From Lachnospiraceae bacterium (GTDB taxonomy: Bacteria; Bacillota; Clostridia; Lachnospirales; Lachnospiraceae): a stretch of 64,000 nucleotides of DNA. The stretch is from assembly GCA_024695465.1 (NCBI GenBank), contig JAILID010000019.1, forward strand, positions 1-64,000, read 5' to 3'. Position 1 is the first letter of the stretch; each line of letters begins with the position of its first letter. A model generated the notes under the pieces. That model ran no database searches, was not told where the DNA came from, and saw only the letters and a program-made list of their open reading frames with translations. Positions 23,928 through 33,586 of the stretch are shown in pieces. A program made the position numbers and the translations under genes.

Positions 23928-24647
23928 TTACGGGGTGTGTTTCCACAAATAAGCAAACAGGCCTGTCCAGATCAGGTAGAAGATAAAAACATAACTGCCG
24001 GATGAAATTCCGCCAAGCATCCCCAATGCCCCTATGACCGTCAGGATCAAAAAAACAAGTTTCTTTTTTGACCTTCTCTCAAGCCCTCTTTCCGGGTAAT
24101 CAAGCCTCCTCTCCGCCTGGCCATAACCCCGCTCCGGATAAGCTCCCCGGCCCCCATACTCCATTTTTTCAAATCTGATGTTTTCCGCCCTGCCCCTTGC
24201 GTACGTATCTGCATAGCGGTTCGGAGGCAGCTTCTTCCAGCCCGAAAGCGCCAGTCCGCTGCTGTCCTTAAAACGACCGCTCAGGATAACAAAAAGATCG
24301 ATTATCCATCCGACGCCAAAAAGACCGACCGTAAAAAGATAGAGGATCCCTTTCCAGAATCTTCCCACATAGAAATAATGTCCGCCGAAGATCCCCAGGA
24401 ACAGCCAAATAATCAAAGCCATTGCCTGGCTTTTTTCGGATACGGAAGGCATCTGGTGACGGACGGCCGCTTCGCTCCACATGATGTTCGGCGCAGACTG
24501 AAAATAATAGTTGTTAACCACCTGCCGATTAGAATGATCCTCCAGCTGGACGTTGTTAATGGTTTCCGGGCCCCTGTAAGGCATCTCTGCCCCACAATAC
24601 TCACAATATTTTCCATTTCCCTGCGCACCGCAATTTGGACATTTCAT
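23928..24647 (-). CDS. TM2-domain membrane protein with N-terminal zinc ribbon
   Basis: A 239-residue protein that starts with a zinc ribbon (CPNCG and CEYCG in the first 20 residues). A TM2 domain follows at about 95-150 (WLFLGIFGGHYFYVGRFWKG and a second helix with GWIIDLFVI), then a Tyr/Arg/Gly-rich linker and two further hydrophobic helices at the C-terminus. TM2 proteins are small membrane proteins of unknown function. The ATG at 24647 with AGGAGG upstream is preferred to 24716, whose extra residues look unlike a protein start. Confidence 0.85.
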   Translation of the reverse strand: MKCPNCGAQGNGKYCEYCGAEMPYRGPETINNVQLEDHSNRQVVNNYYFQSAPNIMWSEAAVRHQMPSVSEKSQAMALIIWLFLGIFGGHYFYVGRFWKGILYLFTVGLFGVGWIIDLFVILSGRFKDSSGLALSGWKKLPPNRYADTYARGRAENIRFEKMEYGGRGAYPERGYGQAERRLDYPERGLERRSKKKLVFLILTVIGALGMLGGISSGSYVFIFYLIWTGLFAYLWKHTP

Positions 24648-24849
24648 ATTATATTCCTCCTGTGACCGTAGACATACAACATTGGTCCACCCGCAATTAT
24701 AATCCGCTGTATACATGATAAAGACCTAAAAAAGAAGCATAACGTTATCCGGCAATACAATCATCATAAGTATAGCACCCCGCATTTGGAAACGCATACC
24801 CAAAATATTTCCAAACGCACTTTTTTTCTCATCTTACTTCCCAATGCTT

Positions 24850-24855
24850 TATAAT
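24850..24855 (+). promoter_or_regulatory. -10 box ahead of damaged zinc-ribbon gene
   Basis: TATAAT on the plus strand, 20 bases before the AGGA and the ATG at 24876. No convincing -35 hexamer is visible. Confidence 0.4.
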
Positions 24856-24875
24856 AGATACAGCAAAACAGGAAA

Positions 24876-25183
24876 ATGACAGCTTCGAATACGATTATAC
24901 CGGAGACGATCTTGATCTGCGCTTCCCGGGAATCGAATGGTATTGCAACCGCTGCGGACGGCATCTGAACGACCAGGAAGGGTTTGACGACCGCTTCCAT
25001 GTCTGGATGCGCGAATACTGCGGCTGCAAAAACGCCATCTCGATACGGAATATCTATGACCCGGATGACAGTGAATTCAACGCCGGAAACCCGACCATTC
25101 CGGACAAGTTCTTTAAGGCGCTTAAAGAAAGAAGCGATGAACTTGACGCCCCGGAAAACGGAAAACAGCCCGAACAGGAATGA
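24876..25183 (+). pseudogene. Small zinc-ribbon protein gene with frameshifted start
   Basis: The frame from 24878 to the TGA at 25181-25183 encodes about 101 residues with a clear protein look: FEYDYTGDDLDLRFPGIEWY, a CNRCG pair, LNDQEGFDD and a CGCKN pair. It resembles small clostridial zinc-finger proteins sometimes labelled Sec23/Sec24-like. No ATG, GTG or TTG lies in frame. An ATG at 24876 behind AGGA is in the wrong frame by one base, as if one base after the start codon had been lost. A TATAAT lies upstream and a terminator at the stop. It is either a fresh pseudogene, a sequencing error or a non-standard start. Confidence 0.65.
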
Positions 25184-25196
25184 ATCTGTTCGGGCT
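25167..25196. terminator. Bidirectional terminator around the zinc-ribbon stop
   Basis: AGCCCGAACAG and CTGTTCGGGCT form a perfect 11-bp stem. The TGA stop codon lies in the loop. T and A runs flank it and it sits 16 bases beyond the convergent ispF stop. Confidence 0.7.
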
Positions 25197-25211
25197 TTCG
25201 TATGCAGCGTC

Positions 25212-25685
25212 TTATTGTTCCAGCAGGCAGACTGCCTGGGCAGCGATTCCAAAGCCCTGGCCGGTAAAGCCGAGACCTTCCTCCGTCGTCGCCTTGACAT
25301 TGACTGCGGAGACCTCGATTCCGAGATCCGACGCGATATTCTCCCTCATGAGATGGATATGCGGCCTCATCTTCGGCCTCTGGGCAATGATGGTGGCGTC
25401 CACATTGCCGATCCGAAAGCCTTCCGCCGCCAGCATATCCTTTACCCGCCTCAGAAGAATCCGGGAATCGATCCCTGAAAACTCCGCACCTGTATCCGGA
25501 AAATGAAGCCCGATATCGCCAAGCCCCGCTGCCCCGAGCAGCGCGTCCATCAGCGCATGCAGCAATACATCCGCATCGGAATGGCCCAGAAGGCCCTTCT
25601 CATAGGGGATCTCAACACCGCCGATAATCAGCTTCCGTCCCTCCGCCAGCTTATGAACATCGTATCCCATTCCGATCCGAAACAT
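25212..25685 (-). CDS. ispF: 2-C-methyl-D-erythritol 2,4-cyclodiphosphate synthase
   Basis: IspF cyclises CDP-ME 2-phosphate with release of CMP in the non-mevalonate pathway. The 157-residue product has the metal ligands Asp and His of GYDVHKL, the His of [20 protein letters not shown] and the C-terminal [12 protein letters not shown] motif. Length is standard for the homotrimeric enzyme. It is tightly linked to the ACT-domain gene upstream, an association without obvious metabolic meaning. Confidence 0.96.
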   Translation of the reverse strand: MFRIGMGYDVHKLAEGRKLIIGGVEIPYEKGLLGHSDADVLLHALMDALLGAAGLGDIGLHFPDTGAEFSGIDSRILLRRVKDMLAAEGFRIGNVDATIIAQRPKMRPHIHLMRENIASDLGIEVSAVNVKATTEEGLGFTGQGFGIAAQAVCLLEQ

Positions 25686-25687
25686 CA

Positions 25688-26131
25688 TCAGTCACCAAAT
25701 ATCCCCTGCAGGGTTTCCTGGCCGATCAATCTGATATGCTCCGCCCTGAGAACCGCTTCCGCCTTCTCCGGCTCCGCGACCTTCAGGACAAGATAGGCGG
25801 TATCTTTCTTTCTGCTCAAAAAGGCGTAGGTATACTCCAGATTGATTCCTGCGCTCCCGAGAAGGGCCAGAATCTTTGAGAGGCCTCCGGGCTCATCCGC
25901 CATCTCCACCGTCAGAACTTTGGTGATCTGGCAGACATAGCCGGCGTCCTTCAAAACGGTCATCGTCTCATAAACGTCGTCGACGATAATCCTGGCAATC
26001 CCGAAATCCATCGCGTCAGCCACGCACATGGCCCGCATGTCAATATTGTTCTTCCAGAGTACATCTGTAAGCTCGGCCAGCGTGCCCGGACGGTTTTCAA
26101 GAAAAACGGAAATCTGCTGTGTATATTCCAT
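25688..26131 (-). CDS. Tandem ACT-domain protein
   Basis: A 147-residue protein of two consecutive ACT domains, starting [19 protein letters not shown] and, in the second half, [33 protein letters not shown] domains bind amino acids. This family is typically encoded beside phenylacetate-CoA ligase in anaerobes, as here, and may sense an aromatic amino acid or its product. ATG 26131 follows a purine-rich GGGGG. The link to PaaK is from context only. Confidence 0.88.
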   Translation of the reverse strand: MEYTQQISVFLENRPGTLAELTDVLWKNNIDMRAMCVADAMDFGIARIIVDDVYETMTVLKDAGYVCQITKVLTVEMADEPGGLSKILALLGSAGINLEYTYAFLSRKKDTAYLVLKVAEPEKAEAVLRAEHIRLIGQETLQGIFGD

Positions 26132-26157
26132 CGTATTGCCCCCTTTCGTATGCGCAA

Positions 26158-27465
26158 TCATCCCTGATAAAGGTTTCTCTTATCTATGACGCGGACGGCT
26201 TTGCCCTCGGAGCGGACGATCGATTTGGGCTCCACCAGCCTCACGTTCGCGTATATGCCGAGCATGGATTTAAGCGCCGCGACAAGCTCTTTCTCGCGAG
26301 CCGTGATCTTGGACAGCTCATCCGAGAACATTTCCGGCGTCATCTCGACGCGGACCTCGATGCTGTCGCTGTTCTTCTGACGGTCGACGATAATCTGGTA
26401 ATTCGCCGCATAGCCGTGATTCAGAAGAACCGTCTCAATCTGGCTCGGGAATACATTGACGCCCTTGACGATCAGCATGTCATCCGACCGGCCGAGCGGC
26501 TTGGTCATCTTGACGAACGTACGCCCGCAGGAGCAGCGTTCCCGCGAAAGGATGCAGATATCCTTGGTGCGGTAGCGGAGAAGCGGGAAGGCCTCCTTGG
26601 CGAAGGAGGTGAATACGAGCTCGCCTTTCTCCCCTTCCGGGAGTACCTCGCCGGTCTTGGGATCGATGACCTCGGCGATAAAATAATCTTCATTGATGTG
26701 CATGCCGCTCTGTTCAGAGCACTCAAAGGCGACGCCGGGGCCGGATATCTCCGTCAGACCGTAAATATCATAAGCCTTGATTCCCAGAGCGTTCTCGATA
26801 TCCCGGCGCATCTCCTCAGTCCAGGCTTCCGCGCCGAAGATGCCGGCCTTGAGATGAATCTTATCCCTCAAGCCCCGCTCATTGATGGATTCCGCCAGAT
26901 AAGCGGCATAGGACGGCGTACAGCAAAGGATCGTAGACCCCAGATCGGTCATAAACTGGATCTGGCGGTCCGTATTCCCCGACGACATCGGCAGCGTAAG
27001 GCTGCCCAGCTTGTGTGAGCCCCCGTTTAATCCGGGACCTCCCGTAAAGAGGCCGTAACCGTAGCTGACATGGACGACATCATCCGGCGTCCCGCCTGCG
27101 GCAACGATGGCGCGCGCGCAGCACTCGTCCCAGAGATCCACATCATGCTGCGTGTAGAAAGCGACTACACGGCGTCCCGTCGTTCCGGAGGTACTCTGGA
27201 TACGGACGCAATCCGTCAGAGGACGGGCCATAAGCCCATAGGGATAGGCTTCCCGAAGATCATCCTTGGTCAGGAAAGGAAGCTTGTGGAGATCCTCAAG
27301 TCCCCCGATATCTTCCGGCGCGACGCCGGCTTCCTCCATCTTCTTCCTGTAATACGGAACATTGTCATAGACCCGCCGGACGCAGTCCCGAAGTCCTGCA
27401 TCCTGCCATGCTCTGATCTGCTCTCTGGACGCCGTTTCCTTTTCCGGCGAAAAATAGTTAGGCAT
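26158..27465 (-). CDS. paaK: Phenylacetate--CoA ligase
   Basis: A 435-residue ANL-family adenylate-forming enzyme predicted to activate phenylacetate or a related aryl acid with ATP and CoA. It has the phosphate loop QSTSGTTGR, the YDIYGLTEISGPG motif and the hinge region RSDDMLIVKGVNVFPSQ. The start has GGAAGGAG upstream. In anaerobes such ligases often pair with indolepyruvate oxidoreductases, which are not present in this window, so the true acid is uncertain. Confidence 0.93.
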   Translation of the reverse strand: MPNYFSPEKETASREQIRAWQDAGLRDCVRRVYDNVPYYRKKMEEAGVAPEDIGGLEDLHKLPFLTKDDLREAYPYGLMARPLTDCVRIQSTSGTTGRRVVAFYTQHDVDLWDECCARAIVAAGGTPDDVVHVSYGYGLFTGGPGLNGGSHKLGSLTLPMSSGNTDRQIQFMTDLGSTILCCTPSYAAYLAESINERGLRDKIHLKAGIFGAEAWTEEMRRDIENALGIKAYDIYGLTEISGPGVAFECSEQSGMHINEDYFIAEVIDPKTGEVLPEGEKGELVFTSFAKEAFPLLRYRTKDICILSRERCSCGRTFVKMTKPLGRSDDMLIVKGVNVFPSQIETVLLNHGYAANYQIIVDRQKNSDSIEVRVEMTPEMFSDELSKITAREKELVAALKSMLGIYANVRLVEPKSIVRSEGKAVRVIDKRNLYQG

Positions 27466-27545
27466 AATCTTTTTCTCCTTCCATGCATAAAACTGTTACC
27501 ATAATAGCACCAACGGAGCAGAAATGCCACAAAAACTTTTTCGCT

Positions 27546-30500
27546 TTAATAAGTTAATTCATTAAAATATCCCAGACGCATCTCGCAAAACTCCAATTCA
27601 AAATGCAGCGGTCTTTCCGTCGACAAAAAGCTGCCGGGGACAAAAAAGGCGTCCTCCTCATAGGCTCCGGCTCCCATTCTGGAAAGGGAGGCCAGCAAAT
27701 GGATAGAAAAAGGAGGAGGAAGTTCATTTTCATGACCGGCTTCTTCCAGCATTTCCGGAGAATAGGGCAGCGCCGAAAACTGCATGGCGTCGGCGGCCAG
27801 CGGATTCACGGAATTTATCGAGGTCAGCGTCTGGCTCCCGCTCCTCCATCCCGCTATCGAAAAGCAAAGTCCCCGTCCCGCGGCGTCCTCCGCTTTCACC
27901 CAGCGGACGCCGGTCCGGTTGCCGCATTCCTGGGGCTTGAGATAGTGTTCCATATTCTCCCGGACGCGCCTGCAATGGACGCCGAGCCTGACCCCTGTAT
28001 TCCGGTCCGAATAGTTCTCGTCCGGTCCCAGTCCGTACCAGCTGATACGGTCAAATGCCGGATCCAGCTTAAAAAGCAGGCCGTATTCCGGAATGGGAGG
28101 CAGGCCGGATCCGGCCTCCATGTCGAGCAGGATCCTGACCCTGCCGTCCTCGAAGACCAGATAGGTAATAAGAAGCCTTGCCTCCGGAAAAGGCGGAAGC
28201 TTCTTAAGAAAGGCGATCTCAAAATATTCTCCGTTCTCCTGGATTCTCGGGAAGCCTTCTTCTCCCGGAAACGGCCGGGAATAAAGGCTGGCGATCTTCC
28301 AGCCTGAGAGCCGCTCCGGGATATGTTTTTCCCGGTCGCTGTCGGTTGGCGCTCTCCAGAAATTCGGTCTCGGCGCATCCGCGAGGTATTCTCTGGAACC
28401 AACCCGGTAGGATACAAGCTCTCCCTTTTCCAGAGAAAAAAGCGCTTCAAAATGCCGGCCGGAAACCCCGACGCTGCTGCCGCCCCGTATGACCCGCAGC
28501 TTTGACCGGACAGCCGGACGGCGGCCGATCAAGGCAGACAGGCGGCGGTTTTCATTTCCATTAATCAGGTAGGCGGCCTGGCCGAAAGCAGCCTCGAAGC
28601 CTTCTTCCGCCCACAGGCAGCTCCTTTTCAGTCTCAGGGAAACGGTGATGACATATTCTCCCGGTTCCTTCTGATAGCTGAAGGGAATCGCGAAAACGCC
28701 CCTTTCCAGAGGTCCCACATCCGTCTCCACGACCGCTTCTTCGCAGAGGACGCCTTCCCTCTCGACAAGGACATGGCATCTGAAGCAGCTGCTTCCAAGA
28801 AAGAGGTTCCGATTGAAGATGCTGAAGCTGACCGTCCCCACTTCGATGTCCATATTCCGATAGAGCTGCCTGACCTCCGCCAGCTTTCCAAAAGGACGGC
28901 GGAGCGCGTCGACAAGGCCGCTGCCGCAGCGATGACCGTCATGGGGCCGGTCTCCGAAGTCGCCGCCGAAGGCCAGGTATTCATTTCCGAAACGATCCTT
29001 CTTTAGAAGGGCCTGATCGTTCCAATCCGCGATGAAGCCTCCCTGAAAGCGGATATGGGTCTTCGTAAGGTTCGTGTAAGACAGAAGATCCCCGTTGGCG
29101 TTCCCCAGGGAGCGGCTCATCGCGCAGCAGATCAAAGGCCGGTCCGGGTATTTCGCCAGGGTCTCCCTGATGGTCTCCTCTGACGGGAAACGGAGACTCA
29201 GCATGTCCGACACTTCCGGGCGGAAACATGCTCCGCCTGTAAACTCATAGTGAACCAGCCTCGTCCGGTCATGGGTTTTAAAGCGCCTTGACAGCTCCCC
29301 GATGACATAACCGTCAAAAGCTTCGCTGCCGACCGACCAGATGAGAACCGATGGATGGTTTCGAAGGAAACGGCAGACGGAGTCCGCCCGTTCAAGCAGC
29401 ATGGGAAGATATTCCACGCGGCTGCCGGGGAGAACGTCTCCCTGCTTTTCATTTTCAGACAGGCCAAAATCCCCGCTTCCCCGGGTCCTCAGGTTGTTTT
29501 CCCCGACCACATAGATTCCCAGGACATCGCAAAGGTAATAGATATAAGGCGAACTGGGATATCCGCCTGTCCGTATCGCGTTGATGTTGTTTTTCTTCAT
29601 CAGGACCGCATCGGAGACCGCGTCGAAAAAATCCGGCACCCGGCCCTTTTGCGCGTTCCACTCCCGGCGGTTCACGCCCTTAAACACGATCCTTTTGCCA
29701 TTCAGGCACATAAGCCCGTTCCTGATCTCGAATCGCCTGAAGCCGACCCTCTCCGAAGTCACCTCCACCGTCCTGCCCAGCGGATCCTGCACCTGGAGCA
29801 CAAGATCATAGAGAGCAGGGTTCTCCGCGCTCCAAAGCGCGGGGTTTTCGATCGTCCGCTTGATAATCGTCTTCTCGCGAATGGGGACGCTCATGTCAAG
29901 GATCTCTTCCCGGTCTTTATACAGCGTAAGGCGCAGGGTTCCTGCATAGCGGTTCAGAAGGCCGGAGCTTTCCTCGCCGGGAAAGGGAACGTGAAAATCC
30001 GCCTTAACGCTGAGATTCCCGTTCACAAGATTTGGTCCCGGCGTCGCTTCGATCCGCAGATCAAAAATATGGAGCAAGGGCGCCGTATAAAGAAAGACGT
30101 CACGAAAGATGCCGGAAAGACGAATGCCATCATGGGCTTCAAACCAGCTTCCTCCCGTCCGCCCGAAAACCATGGCCGCGATCCGGTTCCATCCGTCTTT
30201 CAGAAAGGGGGTCAGTTCAAATTCGGATGGGGTATAGGAATCTTCGCAAAACCCGATAAAGTTTCCATTCAGCCAGAGAGCCAGGGCGCTTTCCACCCCC
30301 TGAAAGGAAATGAAAACCCGGTTTCCCTTCCATCTTTCCGGAATGCAGACATCCCGTATATAGGAACCCGAGGGGTTCCCGTAAACGGGCGCTTCCCCCT
30401 GCTCCAGCGCTTCCCGGCCGTCCCAGGGATAGCCGGCCTTAAGATATTGAGGCCGGCCGAAGCCTTCCAGTTCCATATGCGATGGAACCTGAATCTCCTC

Positions 30501-30800
30501 CCAGGCGGAAGCGTCGAAATCTTCCTCGAAAAAGCCGGGAATCGTCTCCCTGACGCTTCCGGCATAATGAAACTGCCAGACTCCGTTAAGGGACATCCGC
30601 ATTGAAGAAAGGCTTCCCATATCAAGGGGAAGCTCCGGCCTTATTCCCCGGATCGCTTTTTGAAGCGAATCCTTAAAGACCGTTTTCATGCAGCGCATCT
30701 CCTCAAGGTCAAAGAACGTTATATGGCCTGAATGGGACGGAAGCGCCCCAACCTTATAGGCGTGAGGATCCGAGAGCATCTCATAAGAAAAATCATTCAT
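27546..30800 (-). CDS. GH2 beta-galactosidase homologue with degenerate active site
   Basis: The 1084-residue protein aligns along the whole LacZ architecture: sugar-binding jelly roll (about 70-235), Ig-like domains, TIM barrel (about 365-640) and the C-terminal Bgal small-chain domain with GPDENYSDRNTG and QECGNRTGVRW. Yet conserved catalytic-site residues are replaced. The HYP of the barrel is GGYP (413), ETHG is RTRG (438-440), GNE is GSE (491-493, acid/base Glu kept), CEY with the nucleophile Glu is CAM (Ala560), and WD after GGFI is AD (591). Length and frame are intact. It starts 27 bases after cdd, so it is probably co-transcribed with nucleoside salvage genes. Hydrolysis by the normal mechanism is unlikely. 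Confidence 0.85.
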   Translation of the reverse strand: MNDFSYEMLSDPHAYKVGALPSHSGHITFFDLEEMRCMKTVFKDSLQKAIRGIRPELPLDMGSLSSMRMSLNGVWQFHYAGSVRETIPGFFEEDFDASAWEEIQVPSHMELEGFGRPQYLKAGYPWDGREALEQGEAPVYGNPSGSYIRDVCIPERWKGNRVFISFQGVESALALWLNGNFIGFCEDSYTPSEFELTPFLKDGWNRIAAMVFGRTGGSWFEAHDGIRLSGIFRDVFLYTAPLLHIFDLRIEATPGPNLVNGNLSVKADFHVPFPGEESSGLLNRYAGTLRLTLYKDREEILDMSVPIREKTIIKRTIENPALWSAENPALYDLVLQVQDPLGRTVEVTSERVGFRRFEIRNGLMCLNGKRIVFKGVNRREWNAQKGRVPDFFDAVSDAVLMKKNNINAIRTGGYPSSPYIYYLCDVLGIYVVGENNLRTRGSGDFGLSENEKQGDVLPGSRVEYLPMLLERADSVCRFLRNHPSVLIWSVGSEAFDGYVIGELSRRFKTHDRTRLVHYEFTGGACFRPEVSDMLSLRFPSEETIRETLAKYPDRPLICCAMSRSLGNANGDLLSYTNLTKTHIRFQGGFIADWNDQALLKKDRFGNEYLAFGGDFGDRPHDGHRCGSGLVDALRRPFGKLAEVRQLYRNMDIEVGTVSFSIFNRNLFLGSSCFRCHVLVEREGVLCEEAVVETDVGPLERGVFAIPFSYQKEPGEYVITVSLRLKRSCLWAEEGFEAAFGQAAYLINGNENRRLSALIGRRPAVRSKLRVIRGGSSVGVSGRHFEALFSLEKGELVSYRVGSREYLADAPRPNFWRAPTDSDREKHIPERLSGWKIASLYSRPFPGEEGFPRIQENGEYFEIAFLKKLPPFPEARLLITYLVFEDGRVRILLDMEAGSGLPPIPEYGLLFKLDPAFDRISWYGLGPDENYSDRNTGVRLGVHCRRVRENMEHYLKPQECGNRTGVRWVKAEDAAGRGLCFSIAGWRSGSQTLTSINSVNPLAADAMQFSALPYSPEMLEEAGHENELPPPFSIHLLASLSRMGAGAYEEDAFFVPGSFLSTERPLHFELEFCEMRLGYFNELTY

Positions 30801-30826
30801 ATCCTGACCATTCCGAAAAGCCGCCT

Positions 30827-31288
30827 TCAGGGCAGACGAAAGCTGTCGGGCAGGAGATCTTTCAGGCGGCTCACCTTGATATCCTTGCTTCCGAGCATGA
30901 TTACCTCAAAATCCGGGCTGCAGAATTCCGCCATAACCTGGCGGCAGGCCCCGCAGGGCAGGCAGTAGTCCGTTACAACTCCGTTCTTTCCGCCGACAAT
31001 GGCGATTGCGTCAAAATGGCGGCAGCCGTCGGCCGCGGCATTGAAGAAAGCCGTCCGCTCCGCGCAATTGGTCAGCGAATAGGAAGCGTTTTCCACATTG
31101 CAGCCGACATAGATCTTCCCGTTTTTCCCGGCAAGCGCCGCCCCCACCGCAAACCCGCTGTAGGGCGCGTAGGCGTTCTTCATTGCCTGGACCGCAGTCC
31201 TGATCAGGCGGTCGTAATAAGACTGCTTTACCCCTCCCGTTTCCTTTTTCAGTTGTTCTTCCAGTCTTTTTTTTGCTTCAGCACTCAT
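30827..31288 (-). CDS. cdd: Cytidine deaminase
   Basis: Converts cytidine and deoxycytidine to uridine forms. The 153-residue protein carries a 20-residue N-terminal extension before the usual start. It has the zinc and catalytic motif TNCAERTAFF (Cys ligand, catalytic Glu) and PCGACRQ with two more Cys ligands, plus GCNVENASYSL for substrate contact. The start has AAGGAG upstream. It follows deoD on the same strand, completing a udp-deoD-cdd salvage set. Confidence 0.95.
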   Translation of the reverse strand: MSAEAKKRLEEQLKKETGGVKQSYYDRLIRTAVQAMKNAYAPYSGFAVGAALAGKNGKIYVGCNVENASYSLTNCAERTAFFNAAADGCRHFDAIAIVGGKNGVVTDYCLPCGACRQVMAEFCSPDFEVIMLGSKDIKVSRLKDLLPDSFRLP

Positions 31289-31307
31289 TTTTTCTCCTTC
31301 TTAATTC

Positions 31308-32042
31308 TCAGTCACCCAGTTCCGCCGCTGCCGCAAGCGCAAGCTCCATCATCTGGGTAAAGCTGACTTCCCTTTCTTTTGAGGAAAGTGATTTTCCCGA
31401 ATAGATCTCATCCGAGATCGTAAACATGCCCAGCGCCTTCTTTCCGGCCCTGGCCGCATTCATATAAAGCGCAGCGGTCTCCATCTCAACGCAGAGGACT
31501 CCCATCTTCTTCCAGCCGTCATTCGCATGAGGATCGTCGTTATAGAAGGCGTCAGACGAAAGCACGTTTCCGACCTTTACCTCCGTCCCGAGCCGCCCGG
31601 CGGCAGACGCCGCCCCGGCGAGAAGTTCCCAGCTGGCTATCGGGGCGAACACGCCGCCCAGGCCGTATTGCTCCGCCCAGGCAGAAGTGGTGGAAGCGCC
31701 CTCCGCCAGGACGATGTCCCGGATATGAACCTCCCCGGAAAGGGCTCCGGCGGAACCGATCCGAATCAGATTCTCACAGCCGTAGAAATGCATCAGCTCA
31801 TAGGAATAAATTCCCATCGAAGGCATCCCCATCCCGGTTCCCATCACGGAGACCGGATGTCCCTTAAAGCTTCCGGTATAACCCAGGACATTGCGGACAG
31901 AAGTTACCAGCCTCGCGTTGTCAAGAAAGGTCTCCGCAATGAATTTGGCCCTTAAAGGGTCGCCCGGCAGCAAAACCGTTTTCGCGAAATCCCCCTCCGC
32001 GGCGGAGATATGGGGCGTAGGAATTTTTTTATTATCCGGCAT
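31308..32042 (-). CDS. deoD: Purine-nucleoside phosphorylase, DeoD type
   Basis: Hexameric phosphorylase that releases purine bases and (deoxy)ribose 1-phosphate. The 244-residue product shows [46 protein letters not shown] and the ligand MEMET-like [10 protein letters not shown] with the catalytic Asp of TISDEI. Its start overlaps the upstream udp gene by 11 bases, so translation is coupled. Confidence 0.95.
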   Translation of the reverse strand: MPDNKKIPTPHISAAEGDFAKTVLLPGDPLRAKFIAETFLDNARLVTSVRNVLGYTGSFKGHPVSVMGTGMGMPSMGIYSYELMHFYGCENLIRIGSAGALSGEVHIRDIVLAEGASTTSAWAEQYGLGGVFAPIASWELLAGAASAAGRLGTEVKVGNVLSSDAFYNDDPHANDGWKKMGVLCVEMETAALYMNAARAGKKALGMFTISDEIYSGKSLSSKEREVSFTQMMELALAAAAELGD

Positions 32043-32820
32043 TTTTATCCCCCTCTTCCTTTATCAAAAGCCTGATCGCCTCGATTGCGGTAAGGATCGC
32101 CCGGCTGCTGTCCCGGACAATCGGATTGGAAAGCCCCTTTTTCGCCCTCTCCTGGTTGGCCATGACGAGGAACACAGCCCCCACCCGGACCCGGCGGAAG
32201 GCGCCGGCGATGAAGAGAGCCGCGCTTTCCATCTCCGAGGCAAGGCAGCCCATCCGCTTGTATGCCTCCCAGCGGCCAAGAAGCTCTCCGGAAACCGGCA
32301 TCGTTTCCGGCGCATGCTGTCCGTAAAATGAATCCTTGCTCTGTACGACCCCTGCATGACAGGGAAATGAAAGGCTCTTCGCCGCCCTGATAAGGGCGCC
32401 GGTCACCTCGTAATCCGAGACGGCAGGATATTCCAGCGGCGCATACTCCCGGCTTGTTCCCTCCATCCGGACAGCGCCCGTCGCCGCCACCAGATCTCCC
32501 CCGACGACCTCTTCCGCGATTCCTCCGCAGGTACCGACCCTGATGAAAGTCCGGGCCCCGCATTGAACCAGCTCCTCCAGGGCAATCGCCGCGGAAGGTC
32601 CCCCGATTCCCGTGGAGGTAACGGACACCAGCTTTCCATCCAGATAACCGGAGTAGGTCGTAAATTCCCGGTTGCGGGCAATCAGTTTCCGATCCTCAAA
32701 ATGCTCGGCAATGGCCTCACAGCGGCCCGGATCTCCGGGCAGGATCACATAGGAGCCGATCTCCCCGGGAGCCGTCCCGATATGATAAAGACGCCTGGCA
32801 TCTGCAGAATAATTGATCAT
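32032..32820 (-). CDS. udp: Uridine phosphorylase
   Basis: A 262-residue NP-I family phosphorylase. [17 protein letters not shown] binds phosphate, [17 protein letters not shown] and RVGTCGGI build the ribose site, and [11 protein letters not shown] is the family ligand segment. The sequence looks more like uridine than purine phosphorylase, with an insertion [12 protein letters not shown] typical of Udp. It opens the salvage operon. Confidence 0.9.
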   Translation of the reverse strand: MINYSADARRLYHIGTAPGEIGSYVILPGDPGRCEAIAEHFEDRKLIARNREFTTYSGYLDGKLVSVTSTGIGGPSAAIALEELVQCGARTFIRVGTCGGIAEEVVGGDLVAATGAVRMEGTSREYAPLEYPAVSDYEVTGALIRAAKSLSFPCHAGVVQSKDSFYGQHAPETMPVSGELLGRWEAYKRMGCLASEMESAALFIAGAFRRVRVGAVFLVMANQERAKKGLSNPIVRDSSRAILTAIEAIRLLIKEEGDKNAG

Positions 32821-32950
32821 ACGCAGCTCCTTTCAGACATATTCGCGCTTCTCAGATCCGCGCGGAACAGATCATTCCATCCGGCGGATTATTTCTTTAC
32901 ATTTTATTGTAGCACATTTCCCGGCGCTTGTCTCGAAAAACTCACATTTT

Positions 32951-33586
32951 TCACAAACCATTCCGGGCACACACGTCAAAAAGACAGCATTTTTCACAGC
33001 AAGGCCGGGTCCTTGCCGTGCAGACAGCCCGTCCATGCTCGACGAAGCGATGACACAGCTGGTTCCCTTCTTCCGGAGGAACGATTTTCCAAAGCGCCAT
33101 CTCCACTTTTTTCGGGTCCTTCGTCCCCTCTACCAGGCCGATCCGGCCGCAAAGCCGGATGCAATGCGTGTCCGTCACGATGGCCGGCTTCCCGAATACA
33201 TCCCCCATGATCAGATTGGCGCTCTTCCTCCCCACGCCCGGAAGAGAAAGAAGCTCCTCGAAGCGATCCGGCACCTTTCCCCCATACCTTTCCTTAAGCA
33301 CCCGCATGCAGGCGGATATATCCCTGGCCTTACTCCTGCCGAGGCCGCAGGGACGAACGATTTCCTCGATATCGGAGGGCTCCGCTCCTGCCAGGGCCTC
33401 CACATCCGGAAACTTCGCGTAGAGCTCCTTCACAACCACATTGACCCGGGCGTCTGTACACTGGGCCGCCAGACGAACCGAAACCAGAAGCTTCCAGGCC
33501 TCATCGTAGTCCAGCGTACAGGCGACATCCGGATACTCTTTCTTCAGACGTTCAATAACCGCAAAAGCCAGTTCCTTTTTCTCCAC
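32951..33586 (-). CDS. nth: Endonuclease III
   Basis: A DNA glycosylase/AP lyase for oxidised pyrimidines. It has the helix-hairpin-helix LPGVGRKSANLI with the catalytic Lys, the catalytic Asp in VTDTH, and four cysteines at the C-terminus for the 4Fe-4S cluster (CTARTRPCCEKC with a later Cys). The frame opens at a TTG (33598) that overlaps a GGAGG. The GTG at 33586, five bases after that GGAGG, is the better start and gives 211 residues. Confidence 0.95.
   Translation of the reverse strand: MEKKELAFAVIERLKKEYPDVACTLDYDEAWKLLVSVRLAAQCTDARVNVVVKELYAKFPDVEALAGAEPSDIEEIVRPCGLGRSKARDISACMRVLKERYGGKVPDRFEELLSLPGVGRKSANLIMGDVFGKPAIVTDTHCIRLCGRIGLVEGTKDPKKVEMALWKIVPPEEGNQLCHRFVEHGRAVCTARTRPCCEKCCLFDVCARNGL

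Noticed and set aside
23714..23956. 80-residue ORF spanning the twin hairpins
   Set aside because: It is made mostly from the hairpin arms and the TM2 gene end, with no ribosome site.
24764..25300. 178-residue minus-strand ORF
   Set aside because: It is antisense to the zinc-ribbon frame and runs into ispF; the plus frame has Cys pairs, a terminator at its stop and normal composition.
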